Of a stretch of 64,000 nucleotides of DNA, positions 24,960-38,205 are shown piece by piece. The stretch's first letter is position 1, and every line of letters starts with the position of its first letter. Both the position numbers and the translations under genes were made by a program. The notes below the pieces were generated by a model, which was given only the letters and a program-made list of their open reading frames with translations, did not search any database and was not told where the DNA came from. Source of the stretch: Myotis daubentonii (lineage: Eukaryota; Chordata; Mammalia; Chiroptera; Vespertilionidae); the NCBI RefSeq assembly GCF_963259705.1, contig NC_081844.1, positions 39,063,341 to 39,127,340 on the forward strand. Direction: 5' to 3'.

Positions 24960-25400
24960 AAGCAATCTCTCTACCCTTTGAAAACTGACAGACCTTGTGA
25001 CTTTCTTGACCAACAGAATGCACTGGAAACGAGGTGGTTGTGCTAGTTCCAAGCCTGGGCCTCAAGAGGTCTTGTGGGTTCCACTCTGGAGCTTTTGAAA
25101 CTCGAGACGAGCAAGCCTTGCTAGTGGGCTAGAGGATGAGACACTTTGTGCAGAGGCCCTGTTGTCTCAGCTATGGCCTTTACAGACCAGTGAGGCTCCA
25201 GCTGACTCACCAGCTCATCACAAGTTGGTAGAACTCAGCCATGTCACCTAAACCTGGTCAAGACTAATGACTAGCCAAAGGATGCCTCTCCTCCAGGTCA
25301 CTATCCACAGAATCATGAGTTCAATTCAGGGCTGATATTTTAAGCTACTAATTTTAGAGGTAGTTTATTAATCATAATAGATCATTGATATAGAAATCTC
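24960..25400 (+). mobile_element. MLT1-like MaLR solo LTR
   Basis: Partial match: GACTTTCTTGACCAACAGAATG near the start and the ending AGAATCATGAGTTCA ... TAAGCTACTAATTTTAG resembling the MLT1 3' end. Confidence 0.5.
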
Positions 25401-25409
25401 ATTAGTAAC

Positions 25410-25535
25410 ATGAGATAACACATTATCTATCTAATGGGATTGTTAGATTTAAATGAGATAATATATGTATTCCACTCTCTGCCCAGTTAGAGTTAGTACT
25501 CAAATATGTTAGCAATGATTATTGTTGTTATTATT
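25410..25535 (+). mobile_element. MIR-like fragment
   Basis: GGGATTGTTAGATTTAAATGAGATAATATATG and a terminal TTATTGTT stretch fit MIR. Confidence 0.5.
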
Positions 25536-27916
25536 GTTAAAGATTGCCTTGGGGGGAGGAAGTGTTTCAAATGCCTGGCACTTCATGTGGCTAATGTATT
25601 ATCTCATGGCCTATAAAACTTCCCACTTTGAAAAAATGTTGCCATCACCAGCTACACTGCTACATCCCTGCTACACGGGCCAAAAAGCACTGCTCCTGAC
25701 AAGAAAGGTGGAGGCGCTTCTCCAGATGCTGGGTATTAAATGTAAATATGTTACTGATAATGAGAGGAAGAAGCTTTATTGTTCTTCTCCCTAGACATTG
25801 ATCAGCTCATATTTTTTATCAAATTAAGTAAGTTTTTGTCTTGTGTGGTACCAAGTTAGACCAAATAGATGGGAGGGAAGTCAGGGAGGAGGAGAGTGTG
25901 GAAATAATATTTAGGAGACAGAGGTTCTAAGAGGACCACATAAAGCAAGCTTGAGCAAAATACCTTCTTGACTATTGTTTTTCACATTAGCTGGGTCTCA
26001 ATTACCTTCAATTAAATGCTACTACAGACAGTGATGCTCATTTTAATATGGTATTTCAAATTTTATTCCAATACATCTTCTCTTCATGTTCCTGCAACCC
26101 AAAATATAAAACATATATTTCTAAAAACATTCTAAAAATATATATTCCTAAACTTATAACGGCTGATCAAATGCTAGTTTTTTTAACTCTTCCCTTTAAT
26201 TTTTTTTGCATAATTTTCAAATTTTTTACCAAGTTTTTCTCAGCAGTGTATTCACTGTTACCCTAATAAGTGTTAATATAGTTCCTGTCTTTCCCCAAAA
26301 GAACTATAAAACTGCAAGGCTTTTAGGATTTAAAGCATGGATATAAATATTCAATCCAGGTGTTTCTAAATCACCTTCCGCAATCTCAAACAAAGCTACA
26401 CTTGAATAGCTCTGGCAAAATGTCTTAGAGTGTCGACTGTATTTGTATCGAGTTATGTTACATCCAGAATAAATGCATAAAATAAAGCAAAGCCTGCTGA
26501 CATATTTATTTTCAGGATAGTTCTGTCATATGAACTTTATAATCATATTTGAAAATCCAGCTGTGGAAAGGTATGCATACTAGATAAATGGCTATTGGGC
26601 ATTTGCCAGACCACAAAATTGAACCGTATATAAAGAAAAATTCTAAGCCAATATTAGAGCGATTCATTATTTTAAGTTAAAATAATCAATTAAGCATCTA
26701 ATCTCTGTCAATATCAATACAACAATCCTTCTTATGCCTAATAAAAATGAAAAAGATTATGTTTTCCTGAAATCACCCCAAAAGTGATTATTTTTTCTGG
26801 CTTTTAAAAGTCTCGTCTTGCTAAAGAAGTGTTTCTGTAAATATAAATGTCCTCTGTGCCGATGTAATCAATTTTCAATTTTCCGTAAATTCCAAAGAAC
26901 TCCACCCTCCCAAGAAGGATTCAACATCCTAGTGAATTGTTTCTATTAGTAAGGCATTTGTTAGTGAGGAATCTCTCCATGTGTGTTAGATTTCAATTTC
27001 AGGAAGGCAACAGGTTCCATTCTAAGCATCGTTTTCCTCCAAGTAGGAACAAAATTGTGTTTATTACTCTAAAAAGACATTGCTTGAGCCACAATGTATG
27101 GATATGCTCAACTGGGCTTATATATTTTCTTTAGGCCCCATATACTTGAGCAAACATCTGAACCAGAACAGTAAGTGGTCCTGATGAATGCATATATCGG
27201 CTGAGATCTTTGGCAGTTCACATGTGAAGCACATAAAATCTCTGCCACTTGGAGACCCAGACCATTTGGGGAGATAGTTTCCATTTTAAAGATGCTCATA
27301 AAAATTAAAGTGAATTTTATGAAAATGATGTGAAAAAAAATTTATGTTAGCAATTTGAGGAGTCAATAAATGCAATGAATGAAGCCAACGCCTATTACAT
27401 ATGGCCTATGGAAATGTGTTCATAAGATGTGGTTGATGCAATTAATAGAATGAATCTAGCGTGTTGCCAATGTCGCGTGTTCAAAGACTAAGCAAATACT
27501 ATCTCGTTATTTTCCATTTTTTCCCGTTGTCACTGCTTTCCCCTACTCCACTGAAATGAACGACATGGTTTGGCAGAGAATCTATAATCAACACAGGAAT
27601 AGGGATCTTAGATACAAGGGACTTTATTTTCTCCTTATTGACCCAGCTTCTAAGAAAACTATCTTATTTGCCCTGCCTACCTCTTTCCCTGCTGATTTCA
27701 TGGTTGAACTATGTCATAATTCCCACCTCTCGTTGCCAATGTTTGTCCCTTTCATTATGCTGGTTATGCAACACTTCCCCGTGTTTGGACTTAATGGACA
27801 GTGAGAAAAAAAGGCAAGCATGGGCAACTTTGGTACTTCTGTAACACTTGAATTTTCCTCTAGTGATTTTGACTAACTGTATTCTTTTTTCTAAAGTCAA
27901 TAAAAAGCTTTTATGC
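25536..27916. other. no recognised feature
   Basis: About 2.4 kb of AT-rich unique-looking sequence. The frames at 25522-25794 and 27556-27804 are short and match nothing I know. Confidence 0.4.
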
Positions 27917-28020
27917 CCACTCCCCCTGCCTCCCAGAGCATCGTTTGGGCTGCACTATGCTCACTCTGAGCTCCCAGCTCCTGCTAAGCCAGCTCGGGAT
28001 CATCTCCTCCACTTGCTGTC

Positions 28021-29412
28021 ATGATCATCTACCAAGACCTCATCAGCCATGTCTGTGTCTGGAGTTAGAGGGGAAAGAGTAACATTCATGACTTGCTTAT
28101 TGGTGGAAATGCCTATCCTACAGGTGCTACTCATGGGATGAGGCCCTCATTCCCCCTGTTGCTAGTGGGAGTGAAATTCTGGCAACATCCCCCAAAAAAT
28201 AATTTTCTGAGACTCACTTGGGAGAATGAGTGATTTTCATTTGCATGGAATTAAATCCCTGACTTTCCAAGGTCCCATTTCCCCAAGGAAGAAGTAGCTG
28301 GGGCTTTAATAGGGCTAAAGTCACAGTCAGTGTCCAGAGTTAGTGTTCCCTACTGGAGCAGTCTCCAATCCCACATCAGACTAGTTTAGTTTGTGTTCCC
28401 AGCTGCAGACCATCAGTCCATTAAGTGTGGGGTCCTCATGGCCATGGGCTATTCAGCTATGGAGGGAACTTGGATGGATGCAAAGCCAAAGGAACCGAAG
28501 TGCCAAGAGGGAGTCAAAAACCAAAAGATAAAATTCCTTAGTTTAGGGGATTATATATTCCCACATTTTCATGGGCTTGCAGTGGCTACGCCCATTCTGG
28601 CCAATGAGCACTGTTCCCAGGCGTGACTGACAGGCACCCTCTCTGCATCACCTTGAACTTGCTGCTCATGCACCCATCTCCCTTTTGCTGGACCCCTTGC
28701 CCCAGCGATCTGCAGGAAACGGGCCGGTGGTTTCCTGGGGAGTATGAAATTGCAGATTCCTGGTGACGCTGCACAAATGGCATGCTTACAATGTCTGGCC
28801 TTTCCTTCGCTCCTTTTTTGTTATCAATAACTAGCTAATTACAATGGTATCAAAGGCCCCGAGGAGGAAGGCACTAAAAGCACAGTAATCATTGCTATTG
28901 ATATTGTCACGGATCATTTGTAGGAAACCAGCTTCACAAAAGGAGCCTACAGGAAGTATATCAAAGATTACATGGAATCGATGAGAGGGAAACTTGGAGA
29001 ACAGCGGCCAGAAAAAGTAAAATATTTTAAGACAGGGGCTTCTGAACAAATCAAGCACATCCTTTCTCATTTCAAAAACTACCAGTTCTTGATGGGTGGA
29101 AACATGAGTCCAGATGGTATGGTTGCTCTGTTGGCCTACGACAAGGATGGTGTGACCCCATATGTGATTCTCTTTAAGGATGGTGTAGAAATGGGAAAAT
29201 GTTAACAAATTTGGCATTTTGGTTTTATCACCTGACATCCTAAATGCCTGCTGCTTTTCATCCACACACCAGGACCAGGACAAATAGGACTGACGTTAAC
29301 TCTTGAGCTCTCTTTATTTATTTTGACTTAATTTATTTGGAGCACATTGTTTTTAAGAAGAACATGCCATGTAGGTTGTCTAAAAATAAAACACATTTAA
29401 ACTCATTTGAGA
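28021..29412 (+). pseudogene. TPT1 (TCTP) processed pseudogene, split by an insertion
   Basis: Two collinear, intron-free pieces resemble TPT1 mRNA. The left piece starts with an ATG reading MIIYQDLISH at 28021, preceded by 5'-UTR-like sequence from about 27917. It lacks about 40 bases, then continues to 28113. The right piece runs from 28852: it has a stop just before ETSFTK and a readable stretch 28972-29207 ([31 protein letters not shown]), then a full-length-looking 3' UTR with AATAAA near 29387. An internal deletion, an in-frame stop and a 730-base insertion show it is dead. No clear A-tail or target duplication was found. Confidence 0.9.
28118..28847. mobile_element. 730-base insertion in the TPT1 pseudogene, type unknown
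   Basis: This block interrupts homology to TPT1 and is flanked by the same four bases, TATC (28114-28117 and 28848-28851). A 4-base duplication would suit an LTR element or another integrase- or transposase-driven insertion. The ends do not show obvious TG...CA or inverted repeats, and no A-tail is visible, so the class is undecided. It holds no convincing open frame. Confidence 0.55.
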
Positions 29413-30277
29413 GAATGCCTCTTAGTTTAAAACTTATTTAAACTCATCCTGTATAGTGTCTCTGCAAAGCTAGAGCCTGCTTGTAAACCACTATGATACA
29501 TATAAGATTGTTTTTAGATAACTTCTACAGTGAAAACTACTTCTGGGACTGTACTATAAAAAAAAGAATCAAAAGTCTTAATTCTGAGTTGAAGTAAAGG
29601 GAAATACCATGCTCACAGCAGAGCCAACATTTGAACTGGATTCCTTGGACATTTCATCACCTACAAACGGAAGTAGTTAACTGGAAGAGATTACTAAAAG
29701 AACAAAAAGAGACTCATACAGTTGGGGGGTGGGGTGGTCAATAAAAATATTTAAGTAATGAAGCAGGCTTTCAATTTCAAGAAAGCATGTATTTTCTCAC
29801 CTTCATAGCTTCCATTTATCATGACAATAAAGACATATGAAAGCTTTAAACCCACATGAAAAGTACGAATCAGGGGCTCTCATCGAGGTTTTAACAAATT
29901 TTTCAAAAATGGAAATCAGATCGACAAGTGTTGCCTAAGCAGCAGGAAGGAAAAAGCCACAGGTTAGGATATATCCATTGAAAGAGCTGGAGCAGAGGAA
30001 GCAACTAGCTTTCTGGAAAGAATGCTGAAGAGCCTCTGGACTAAGTGAATAAGCACCATTAAAACATCAGAGTAGAGCAAGAAAAGGAAGACAAGATATC
30101 CAAGAAATAAATATTAAACACAGGAGAGAAGCCCAGGAAAATTCCATGAAAATGATATGGAGTAGAGCTAGAGAGCAGCCAGCCCAGGTTGGAACAAGAA
30201 GATGGAGTCCCCCATGTGGGAGATTCTAGAAAGAAAACACAAATGACAGACTCAAATGTGTATAAACATCTTGGTAG
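29413..30277. other. no recognised feature
   Basis: Unique-looking sequence. Confidence 0.35.
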
Positions 30278-30331
30278 GGCCCAGCAGGCATGTCTCAGCG
30301 GTTGAATGCTGACCTATCACCCAAGAGGGGT
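30278..30331 (+). mobile_element. Ves-type SINE head, fragment
   Basis: CAGCAGGCATGTCTCAGCGGTTGAATGCTGACC is the tRNA-like head only. Confidence 0.55.
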
Positions 30332-30739
30332 AGGATAGTAGATAGGAATTAGCATGATATTTCTTCCTCTAATAGGTAGTCCAAAAATAATTCCCAAAAT
30401 GGACAAACAAAAACTATAACCACATTATTTAGGACTAGATAGACTAAGAAACAGTTAAAATAATCAGATTTTTTCCTCTGGGGAGTGAGGCTCAGGTAAA
30501 GAGCTGTGTGTATCAGAAACTTCTGCTATGGTTTTACTTTAATTTTAAAAAAATAGGAATAAATATAATGATGAAATAATATAATTTATATACTAATAAA
30601 CAGAGATTTTAAAAATAAAAATATTCACTTGCAGAGAGTATGTATTTAAACAAAGGCTCCTGTAGAAGAGTATAAGTTTTATGGACATAAAGTCATAAAT
30701 AGATATCAACTATCTTAATCACTGCATACCCTAGACACA

Positions 30740-31420
30740 GATCCTAAGGAAATAGTAATAACATTATCAAAGATTTACATGTAAAAACATTTATCATGGC
30801 ACTTTTTATATTTTGGAACTTTATAAATACACAATGGAGAAATTATTTGAAAGAATAATAATTGTTATGTGTGCCTGACACACTGAAAGTTAAGTGTTTA
30901 TTAAACTTCTAAATGAGAATATTTTGTAGCTATTGAAATCCAGATTTTGCATTTAAAAACTAATGACATGGAAAATGCTCATGAATTACATAAAAAAAGT
31001 AAAAAATTATACCTAAAATAGAATCTCTATTTTTATTTTTTAATATATTTTTATTGATTTCAGAGAGGAAGGGAGAGGGCGAGAGAAATAGAAACATCAG
31101 TGATGAGAGAGAATTATTGATTGTCTCCTGCACACCCCGTACTGGGAATTGAGCCCAAAACCAGGGCATGTGCCCTTGATCAGAATAAAACCCAGGACCC
31201 TTCAGTCTGCAGGCCGACGCTCTACCCACTGAGCCAAACCGGCTAGGGCTAGAATCTTCATTTTTAAATAACCCCCACAATCCACATAAATACACACATT
31301 TAAAAAGTAAAAAATTAGATACACCAAAATATTAACAAAAGTTATTTCTGGGTGCAATTTGCTCTTCTAAAAAACTTCAAAATGAAAATAAAATGAACAT
31401 GTGTTATATATTCAGAATAA
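30740..31420 (+). mobile_element. old L1 3' UTR-like sequence with a SINE inside
   Basis: CACAATGGAGAAATTATTTG, AATGACATGGAAAATGCTCATG and TTATTTCTGGGTGCAATTT appear in the order found in L1 3' UTRs; the SINE at 31031-31250 interrupts it. Confidence 0.4.
31031..31250 (-). mobile_element. Ves-type SINE
   Basis: Antisense copy with imperfect target duplication AGAATCTCTATTTTTA and AGAATCTTCATTTTTA. Confidence 0.9.
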
Positions 31421-33469
31421 AAACAAGATTGTATATACTTACATAGTTATTTTAATAGGAAGTATAAAAGCTGAAACTATAATAAGTATTCTTATCTAAA
31501 CTATGTGAGTTTACATATTCCTTTTGACCTAAGGGTAGAGGATGTTATTTGTAACTCATGTTTAAAGTTTTAACAAGACAGTTCAGTAGTCTATTTTTGC
31601 CATAAATCTATCTTGAGCAAGAATGTTGATAACCTGAGGTTAACTTATATTCATTAGCATTTTTTTTACTAAGTCAGAGAACAACATAATCCAAACAGTT
31701 TTATCCGTTTTCTAAATCCCACCACCTACCTCCCCCCAAAAAAAGGTCTTGAACTACCTTTTGAACTATTTCCCTTCAGTTTCACATAGCATAAAATGTT
31801 TAGTTCCCATGAGTAAAATACATTCTTAAAGCTATAAAGAGTGAGAACATTATCCTGGAAGCAAAATGTTACTGTTAAACTACCAAATATATTTTAACAT
31901 TGACTACTTTATAACATTTATGACTTCGAAGATATATCAAAACAATTCAAAGCATATCTCCTTTGGCTTTTACAACTTAAAATCAACTAAAACTTCACTA
32001 AGAAGGGGAAAGCTAACAACTTTTCAAAAATTCTTATGACTAACTCTTGTTAAAAATGTGTAACTTTTTTGGGTTTGAGCAAAGTGCTTGTCTGTGTATT
32101 TTCCTACTCATCCTGACTCCCCTTCCTAATAAAATGGGAAAGTATAATTGTCATTACTTTTTATATCCTAGCCTTAGATGCTAATGGTTTGTACTAAATT
32201 TTTCTATGTACTTTATGCAACAGATTTTAAAAGCCTTTTTAATTTATACTGTTAAATGATAGTTTGGGCCTGGAAAGTTAAGATACCTTCTATATAGAAT
32301 TTAATTCGTTTGACTTGTATAATAACAATATATTTTACATGTATCAAAAAATTATGGTTAAAAATCATTTAAATGATTATTTGCCATGACAAAATAATTT
32401 AAATGTTTTATTTTCCCCCCTAAAAAGTACCTACAATTTTCCGGATGCATCATTATGCCCATAAGACCTCTAATAATAACAGCAGTATATTGACTCATGC
32501 AGATGAAAAGTCCATAGGTAATCCTGGTTTTGGAAGAAGCTTCCACTGGCATTTCATACACTGTCTTACCTCTTGTGATACTGACTTCTCTGAGTTCCAT
32601 GTGGCAGCTTTTCACTCAGGCACACATAACTCTATCACCTCCAGATTCACATCCTCACACTACACTGTACAGAGTAAGAGAGAGTCTCTTCTGGTGAGCT
32701 AGTGTGGAAAAGGAAAGCAGTTTCTCTTTCTCAGAAGACCAAGCTCAGTACAGTTGCCTGGTCATCTCTCAATCAGTGTCTGGGAACAGGTAGAATGAGT
32801 GGGTCCACACCTGAATTCACTTCATTTAAAACTACATGGCTCAAGATAGGAAAGCACTGTTGCCCATTAGGAAACTTGGGTAAATTTCACAAACAAAGGG
32901 GAGTGCAAGAATGGACAGCAAATAAGTGTCTACTATATCAACCACAGCTATATAGATTATTTCATATTAACAATTGTTATGCTTCCTCACTTTTCAGAGA
33001 AAACCAAGATGAAAAGGCAATTCTGTAGTCTCTAATTCAATGAGCAAAATGAACAATGTAACATGCTTTTGACTTGACTAATAAAGGTCCCAGGTTGATG
33101 AATCCACACCCCCTGCCTTTTAATTTCATTGGGGAGAACAGAGAAGGCAGAGATGGTCCCATGACATATCAGAGGCCATCTTATGTAGTATTAAGAACAA
33201 AGGTTGTATTTGAGTCCTTTAGAACTTGGTGAAAATCCTGCTGGAAAGTTATCATTTAAACTATGCAGATACTAAATCATTTTTTGGGGTAGACATTGTA
33301 CTAAATTCATATCAATCACATACAAATAGCCTATCCAACAAATCAATGTATTTAATTATTTGTTGGAGATTATTTATTTTATTGGAACCATTGACTTTCC
33401 ACAGGATCACTGTCAATATTCTTTGGTGACTATTATCCATTCAAGACAGAAACATCCTTACTTTTCCTT
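31421..33469. other. no recognised feature
   Basis: About 2 kb of AT-rich unique-looking sequence; the frames at 32358-33028 match nothing. Confidence 0.4.
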
Positions 33470-33770
33470 TCCTTAGTCAGTCAACAATTGATTCTGTCTG
33501 TAGATTTCTTTTCTGTCTTCCCTTTATCTCCAATGCTATTTCTTTACCCTGAACCCCATTTCTCTTATGGACACTGTAATGGTTTCCTGACCAGTCCTCC
33601 TGCCTCTATCTTTAACCTCTTCTAATTTCCCTCCTAAAACACCATCAGAGTCAAATTTATAATATGATATTCTTGTCTCCATGACTACTGTTTCGCAAGG
33701 TGAAGCTCTTCAGGATGAGATACAAGATTTTACCTCTCCAGGCTCATTTCTCACCAATGGTTACTGTCAC
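33470..33770 (+). mobile_element. L2 (LINE2) fragment, left part
   Basis: TTTCCTGACCAGTCCTCCTGCC then AAGCTCTTCAGGATGAG resemble the L2 sense strand. It continues at 34420 after other insertions. Confidence 0.55.
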
Positions 33771-33829
33771 TTTTTTGGCAATTTCATGCAATGCTATTGT
33801 GCATACCATGAATATTCTGATATATTCTT

Positions 33830-34070
33830 TAAATACTCATGAATTTAAGGTATATGTCATAGTGTGTATTGCTAGTTAGTAGGATATGCACATCTTCACC
33901 TTTATGAGATTCTTCCAAATTGTATACAAAGTGGTGGTACTGATGGTACTCCTGCCAGAAGAATTAGTTAAGACTTCCTGTTGACTACAACCTTAACAAA
34001 ATTTACCATTGTTTGACTTTTTAAAATTTTATAAATCTAGTGGGTATCTCTAATTTGGATGAAAGCAATT
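33830..34070 (-). mobile_element. old L1 3' fragment
   Basis: Antisense L1 layout: CAAATTGTATACAAAGTGGTGG, CTCCTGCCAGAAGAATTAG, AATCTAGTGGGTATCTC. Confidence 0.5.
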
Positions 34071-34145
34071 CGAAAGAATCCAAATTTGAAGGCTTAGACT
34101 ATTGTTGATTGTGATAATAAAGCAAGAGGTATGTATATTTAAACT

Positions 34146-34290
34146 AGTGCTTCTCTACTTTAAGATACCGACAAATTACTTTGGCTTCTTGGTGCAATGC
34201 AGAATCTGACTCACTAGGTCAGGAAAAGGGCTCAAGATTTTGTATTTCTAATACAATTCCAGATCGAGACCAATTACGCAAGGTATGAGA
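34146..34290 (+). mobile_element. MER5-type fragment
   Basis: AGAATCTGACTCACTAGGTC and GATTTTGTATTTCTAATAC fit MER5A. Confidence 0.55.
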
Positions 34291-34419
34291 CCAAAGATAG
34301 GGTAGTATATTTCCTAACTCAAGACAGACACTATATCAACAATAATCTTTAATTTGATCTTATTTAAGAAGATAGTCTTAAATTGGAAGAAATAGTCTTT
34401 CAAAACCCATTTCCCTCCA

Positions 34420-35035
34420 TCTCCACTGTCATCTTAATCTGAGTCACTCTTACTATCTCTTTTTTAGATTGTTGTAATAATAGCCTCCAAAACGTTTTTT
34501 GTTGTTGTTTTTGGGTTTTTGTTGTGGTGGTTGTTTTTTGCCTCTTGCCTTGCTACCTCTTATTCATCCTCCACACTTCAGCACTAAAATAAATCCTTCA
34601 AAAACTATAGTCAACTGCTTAAATTTTTCAGTAAATAAAATACAAATTGTCTCTGGGGCCTGTATAAACTGACCTAGCCTCTGCGACCTCCCTCCACAAT
34701 GAGGAGACCTAGTGAATTTCTTTCAAATGGCCTTCTTCTCAAGCCTTTGTTCATGCCAGTCCTTTTGCTAAACCTTTTTCCCTGGCTTTCCCCATTCATC
34801 CTTTAGGATTAAGTTTTAGATTACTTCCTCTTAGACTTCCCTCAACCCCGGATTAGTCAGATGCATCATATTCCCTTTTAGTATTTACTGCTCATTGTTA
34901 CTTAACTGTCTTTCGTGCTCAGCTGTAAGCTCAGTGAGACAGGAGCCATGCTTATCTTTTTCTTTGCCTGTGGCCAGTGCCTGGCACATTGGCTGGCACC
35001 TAGTAGACACTTCAATCAACTTTTGTTCTAAATTC
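34420..35035 (+). mobile_element. L2 fragment, right part and 3' end
   Basis: GTAAGCTCAGTGAGACAGGAG and AGTGCCTGGCACATTGGCTGG, then TAGTAGACACTTCAATCAA, are typical of the L2 3' end. Confidence 0.7.
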
Positions 35036-36592
35036 ATCCATTAACATACAGAATATGATATCTCTTTTCTAGAACACATGCTGATTATATATTTTGTCAA
35101 TAGATTCCTTCCATTAAAAGTACATAGCATGACTGACTAGACCACAGCTTTCAACTTGGTAATATTTTATCTGGAAACCTTGATATGTTATAATTTAATT
35201 ATAATTTGATATTCATTCAGCCAAGAAATAATTAAGTACCAGTTAGTTTGTAATGAATGAATAAATAAGTGCTAGGTTCCAGGGGAAATAAACATTGAAA
35301 GAAAAATTGAAGACTAAACAAATAATGGAGATTAAAGTCACATAAACAAATAATAGCCATGAAACTGGTATAAACAGGGCACTAAAGCAGAAAAGAGACA
35401 CATATAATTTAGCTTCTGTAGTTGAGTTGAGAAAAGCTTTTCCAAGGAAGCTAGTGTCATAGAGGATAAGTAAAAATTTGCCAGATGGAAAGTCACTTTC
35501 AGTGAAAGGAATAGTGAGCAAAAGCACGCTTGAAAGAGAACTATGTACACAGATGTTACATAATTGTAGAAGCTGATGCTGGGAAGGTAGATGAGACTTC
35601 AGAGTAAGGGCCTGTTGTCCAGGTAGGGTATGCACAGCTCAGTAGAAATAAGAACATGTAAAAGATACATAAAAGCAGCAGAAGGGCATAATCAGAGGAA
35701 CATGCAAGACCATAAGCAGGGAGATCAGTGAATAGTGCAAGCAAAGAATGAGAAGAGGGAACACAGTGCAATGGGAAAGGAGGTAAATGATAAAATAGTG
35801 TCAAGGACAGGATGTGGGGGGCAATATTAGTAGTCATTATCTCTGGCTGAGTGAGATTCTTGATTGCCAAGGTCACTAAAACAAAAAACAAGCCATCTAA
35901 ATTAGGACTGATAGAAAGTAATACTTATCAAAGTGGGGGATGAGAAAAATGGTCAAGCAATGGGTCTAAAAATGATCAGTCCTGGCCACATTCTAATTCG
36001 AATGAATACCTTTGTATTTTACATAGTCCATAGCTTGCTTTAAAACTTTTTCCCACAAATATCCTAACAGAGATACACTCTTAGAGAAACTCAGAAGTTT
36101 CAGTGACAGCAAAAAGAAAAGTAGAAACACTGTCTACTGAGGACCCAGAAAGAAAAAAATCTACTCAGGGTTAATTTTATTGGTAAATTGTAAAAGTGAA
36201 AAGTAAGTGGTGGGAATAGATAAGGGAACATGGTTGGAGTCATAGGGACAATCAAAAGGCATTTAAGAAACAGATATAGAATAATTCTGGTAGGTATTCT
36301 GCAAGTATCTTTCAGGTTTTCAACACCAATCACATTGAAGAGCTACACCCAATGATTTAATAAGTTGATTGTACTCCAAGTGCATATCAACTTAAGTGAA
36401 CTGAAGAATTGGATCTACAAGTTAGGATTTATTCCAAAATATTGTTTTCCCATTGCTTTAATTCCCACTGTTCAACTTTGTTGGGTAATTAATATTGCGA
36501 GCTCTCCTTTTTCTTAACTCCCATCCATAATGTAACTTTCAAATAATTTAAATATTTGGGATACTTAATAATATAATAAGCAGTCTATTCTT
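35036..36592. other. no recognised gene
   Basis: The overlapping minus-strand frames at 35243-35891 (130 and 111 aa) have no recognisable domain and probably lie in an old repeat: the block AGTGAGCAAAAGCACGCTTG resembles a common ancient mammalian element. Confidence 0.35.
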
Positions 36593-36750
36593 TTTATTTT
36601 AATCTTTATTGATTTGAGAGAAAGAAAGCAATATGGATTTGTTGCATTTATCAGCTGACCCTTGACCCTTGTATGTGCCTGGACCGGGCATTGAACTGGC
36701 AACCTCAGGGCATCAGGACAACACTCCAACCCAGCTACCCAGCCAGGGAA
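36593..36750 (-). mobile_element. tRNA-derived SINE, divergent type
   Basis: Antisense copy: TTATTGATTTGAGAGAAAG tail region, CCGGGCATTGAACTGGCAACC B-box complement and CAGCTACCCAGCCAGGG head. Older than the other SINEs here. Confidence 0.7.
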
Positions 36751-37439
36751 AGTACTCTGCTCTTAATTTTAAAATGCTGAGTTGAACACTCTGCATTAAA
36801 TTTTTTTCAATCAAGTTAAATTTCTCTATTAATGAGTTAGTGAACTTCAGAGATAAAAATAAAATGTATACACTATATAGCCTCTCCATTCCTACAAATA
36901 TTAGATATAAATAAAAGTCATCATAAAATGAACTTGGACTTACTAGTAAAGTTGCACATTCTTAATGTTGCAACTGCTGTCAGTACTGGCTTCCCAGCTC
37001 TCTTTACACTTTGAGTAGTATAAGAAACTTGCCATTTTCACTAGGAACAGTAAAGCTCAAGTAACACAACAATTAAAGTTTTGATTTTGTAGTTCAACTT
37101 TAAAGTTTCACACTACCCCCACCTCATCACTTCTCTACATCCTTCACCTTGAAAGAAAGAGCACAAACCTGGGGATTGTTAAAAAGTAAAAATTAAATCT
37201 ATAATGTTATTTGAACTCAAAAAGTGTTGTAGTTTGTAAAGTTGACAAGGTCCTTTTACTTTTTAATGCTTCCCCAAGTGCTTGTCAATTATATAAAGTT
37301 GTGAATAATGAATGGCATAAAACGCAGTTCCAAAGTATTTTTGTATTTTTTAGGGACTATATTACATGTTAAAACATTACATACTAGAGTAAAACAAACA
37401 AAAAATATAGAACTACTTTTTCCCACTAACTAGTCCTTA
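36751..37439. other. no recognised feature
   Basis: Unique-looking AT-rich sequence. Confidence 0.35.
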
Positions 37440-37505
37440 GCGGGAACATATGAAATCTTGCTCCCTAGCATATGTCATCAGTTTAGCTCAAATTAACCCT
37501 TATAA
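37440..37505 (+). mobile_element. LTR-like fragment related to 10785-10845
   Basis: CTTGCTCCCTAGCATATGTCATCAGTTTAGCTCAAATTA aligns with CTAGCTCCCTGACTTATGTTGTCAGTTTGGCTCAGATAA in the other copy (shown in full only to justify the call). Confidence 0.45.
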
Positions 37506-38205
37506 AAATAAAAATAGTCCTTAGCTTTGCCTAGAATTTTCGTACAGCTGATGTTAGCTTTTTTTTTTAATGTTCTGACTAGTATCTTACCGTATGCATT
37601 CACTAGAGTGCTCCTGTATGATTTCTATCCAGATCTACTCAGAATATAGGATAGGGCAGCACAAGCCGCTGATGCCTTTGTGGTTAGTATAAATACCTTT
37701 CATCCTGCTTATGAGAGAATTAAGGGGATGGATTAGTGAAAATTCCAGTTAACTAAGGGTTTAAGTATGTACCTCCAAATAATGTACCCAGAATTCCCCT
37801 CCCTCATTTCCTCGAGATCTTCAAGTTAATCAAAGAGGCTGATGTAGAGTTACAAGCTACTTCCCAAATTGCCTGGAAGAAACAATTTTTTCTATAATTT
37901 CTAAAAGTTGGAATAAAAAATAGTTTGGCTCTCTCTTCAATAACTTCAACTAAGTCAAATTTGCTTTCTTTTTCCCCGAAGATTATGGTGTCAAAGCAGG
38001 AAAGTGAGATTCTTTGTAAGTGTAAATGTATGGTGCTAATATAAGCTGATTTTATTAGTTCCTGTTTTAAGTTGTTAATAAAAGTGTAACAAAATTTATA
38101 TTTCAAATTTCCACTTGATAATATAAGGCATCTTTTACTACATTTTCAATTGATACTTATAATTTGCACACTATACATAAATTGGGAGATTAAAAATGTT
38201 TTAAG
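37506..38205. other. no recognised feature
   Basis: The minus-strand frame 37804-38106 has no family resemblance. Confidence 0.35.

Noticed and set aside
35243..35891. Overlapping minus-strand frames of 130 and 111 codons
   Set aside because: No domain, and the plus strand looks like an ancient interspersed repeat.
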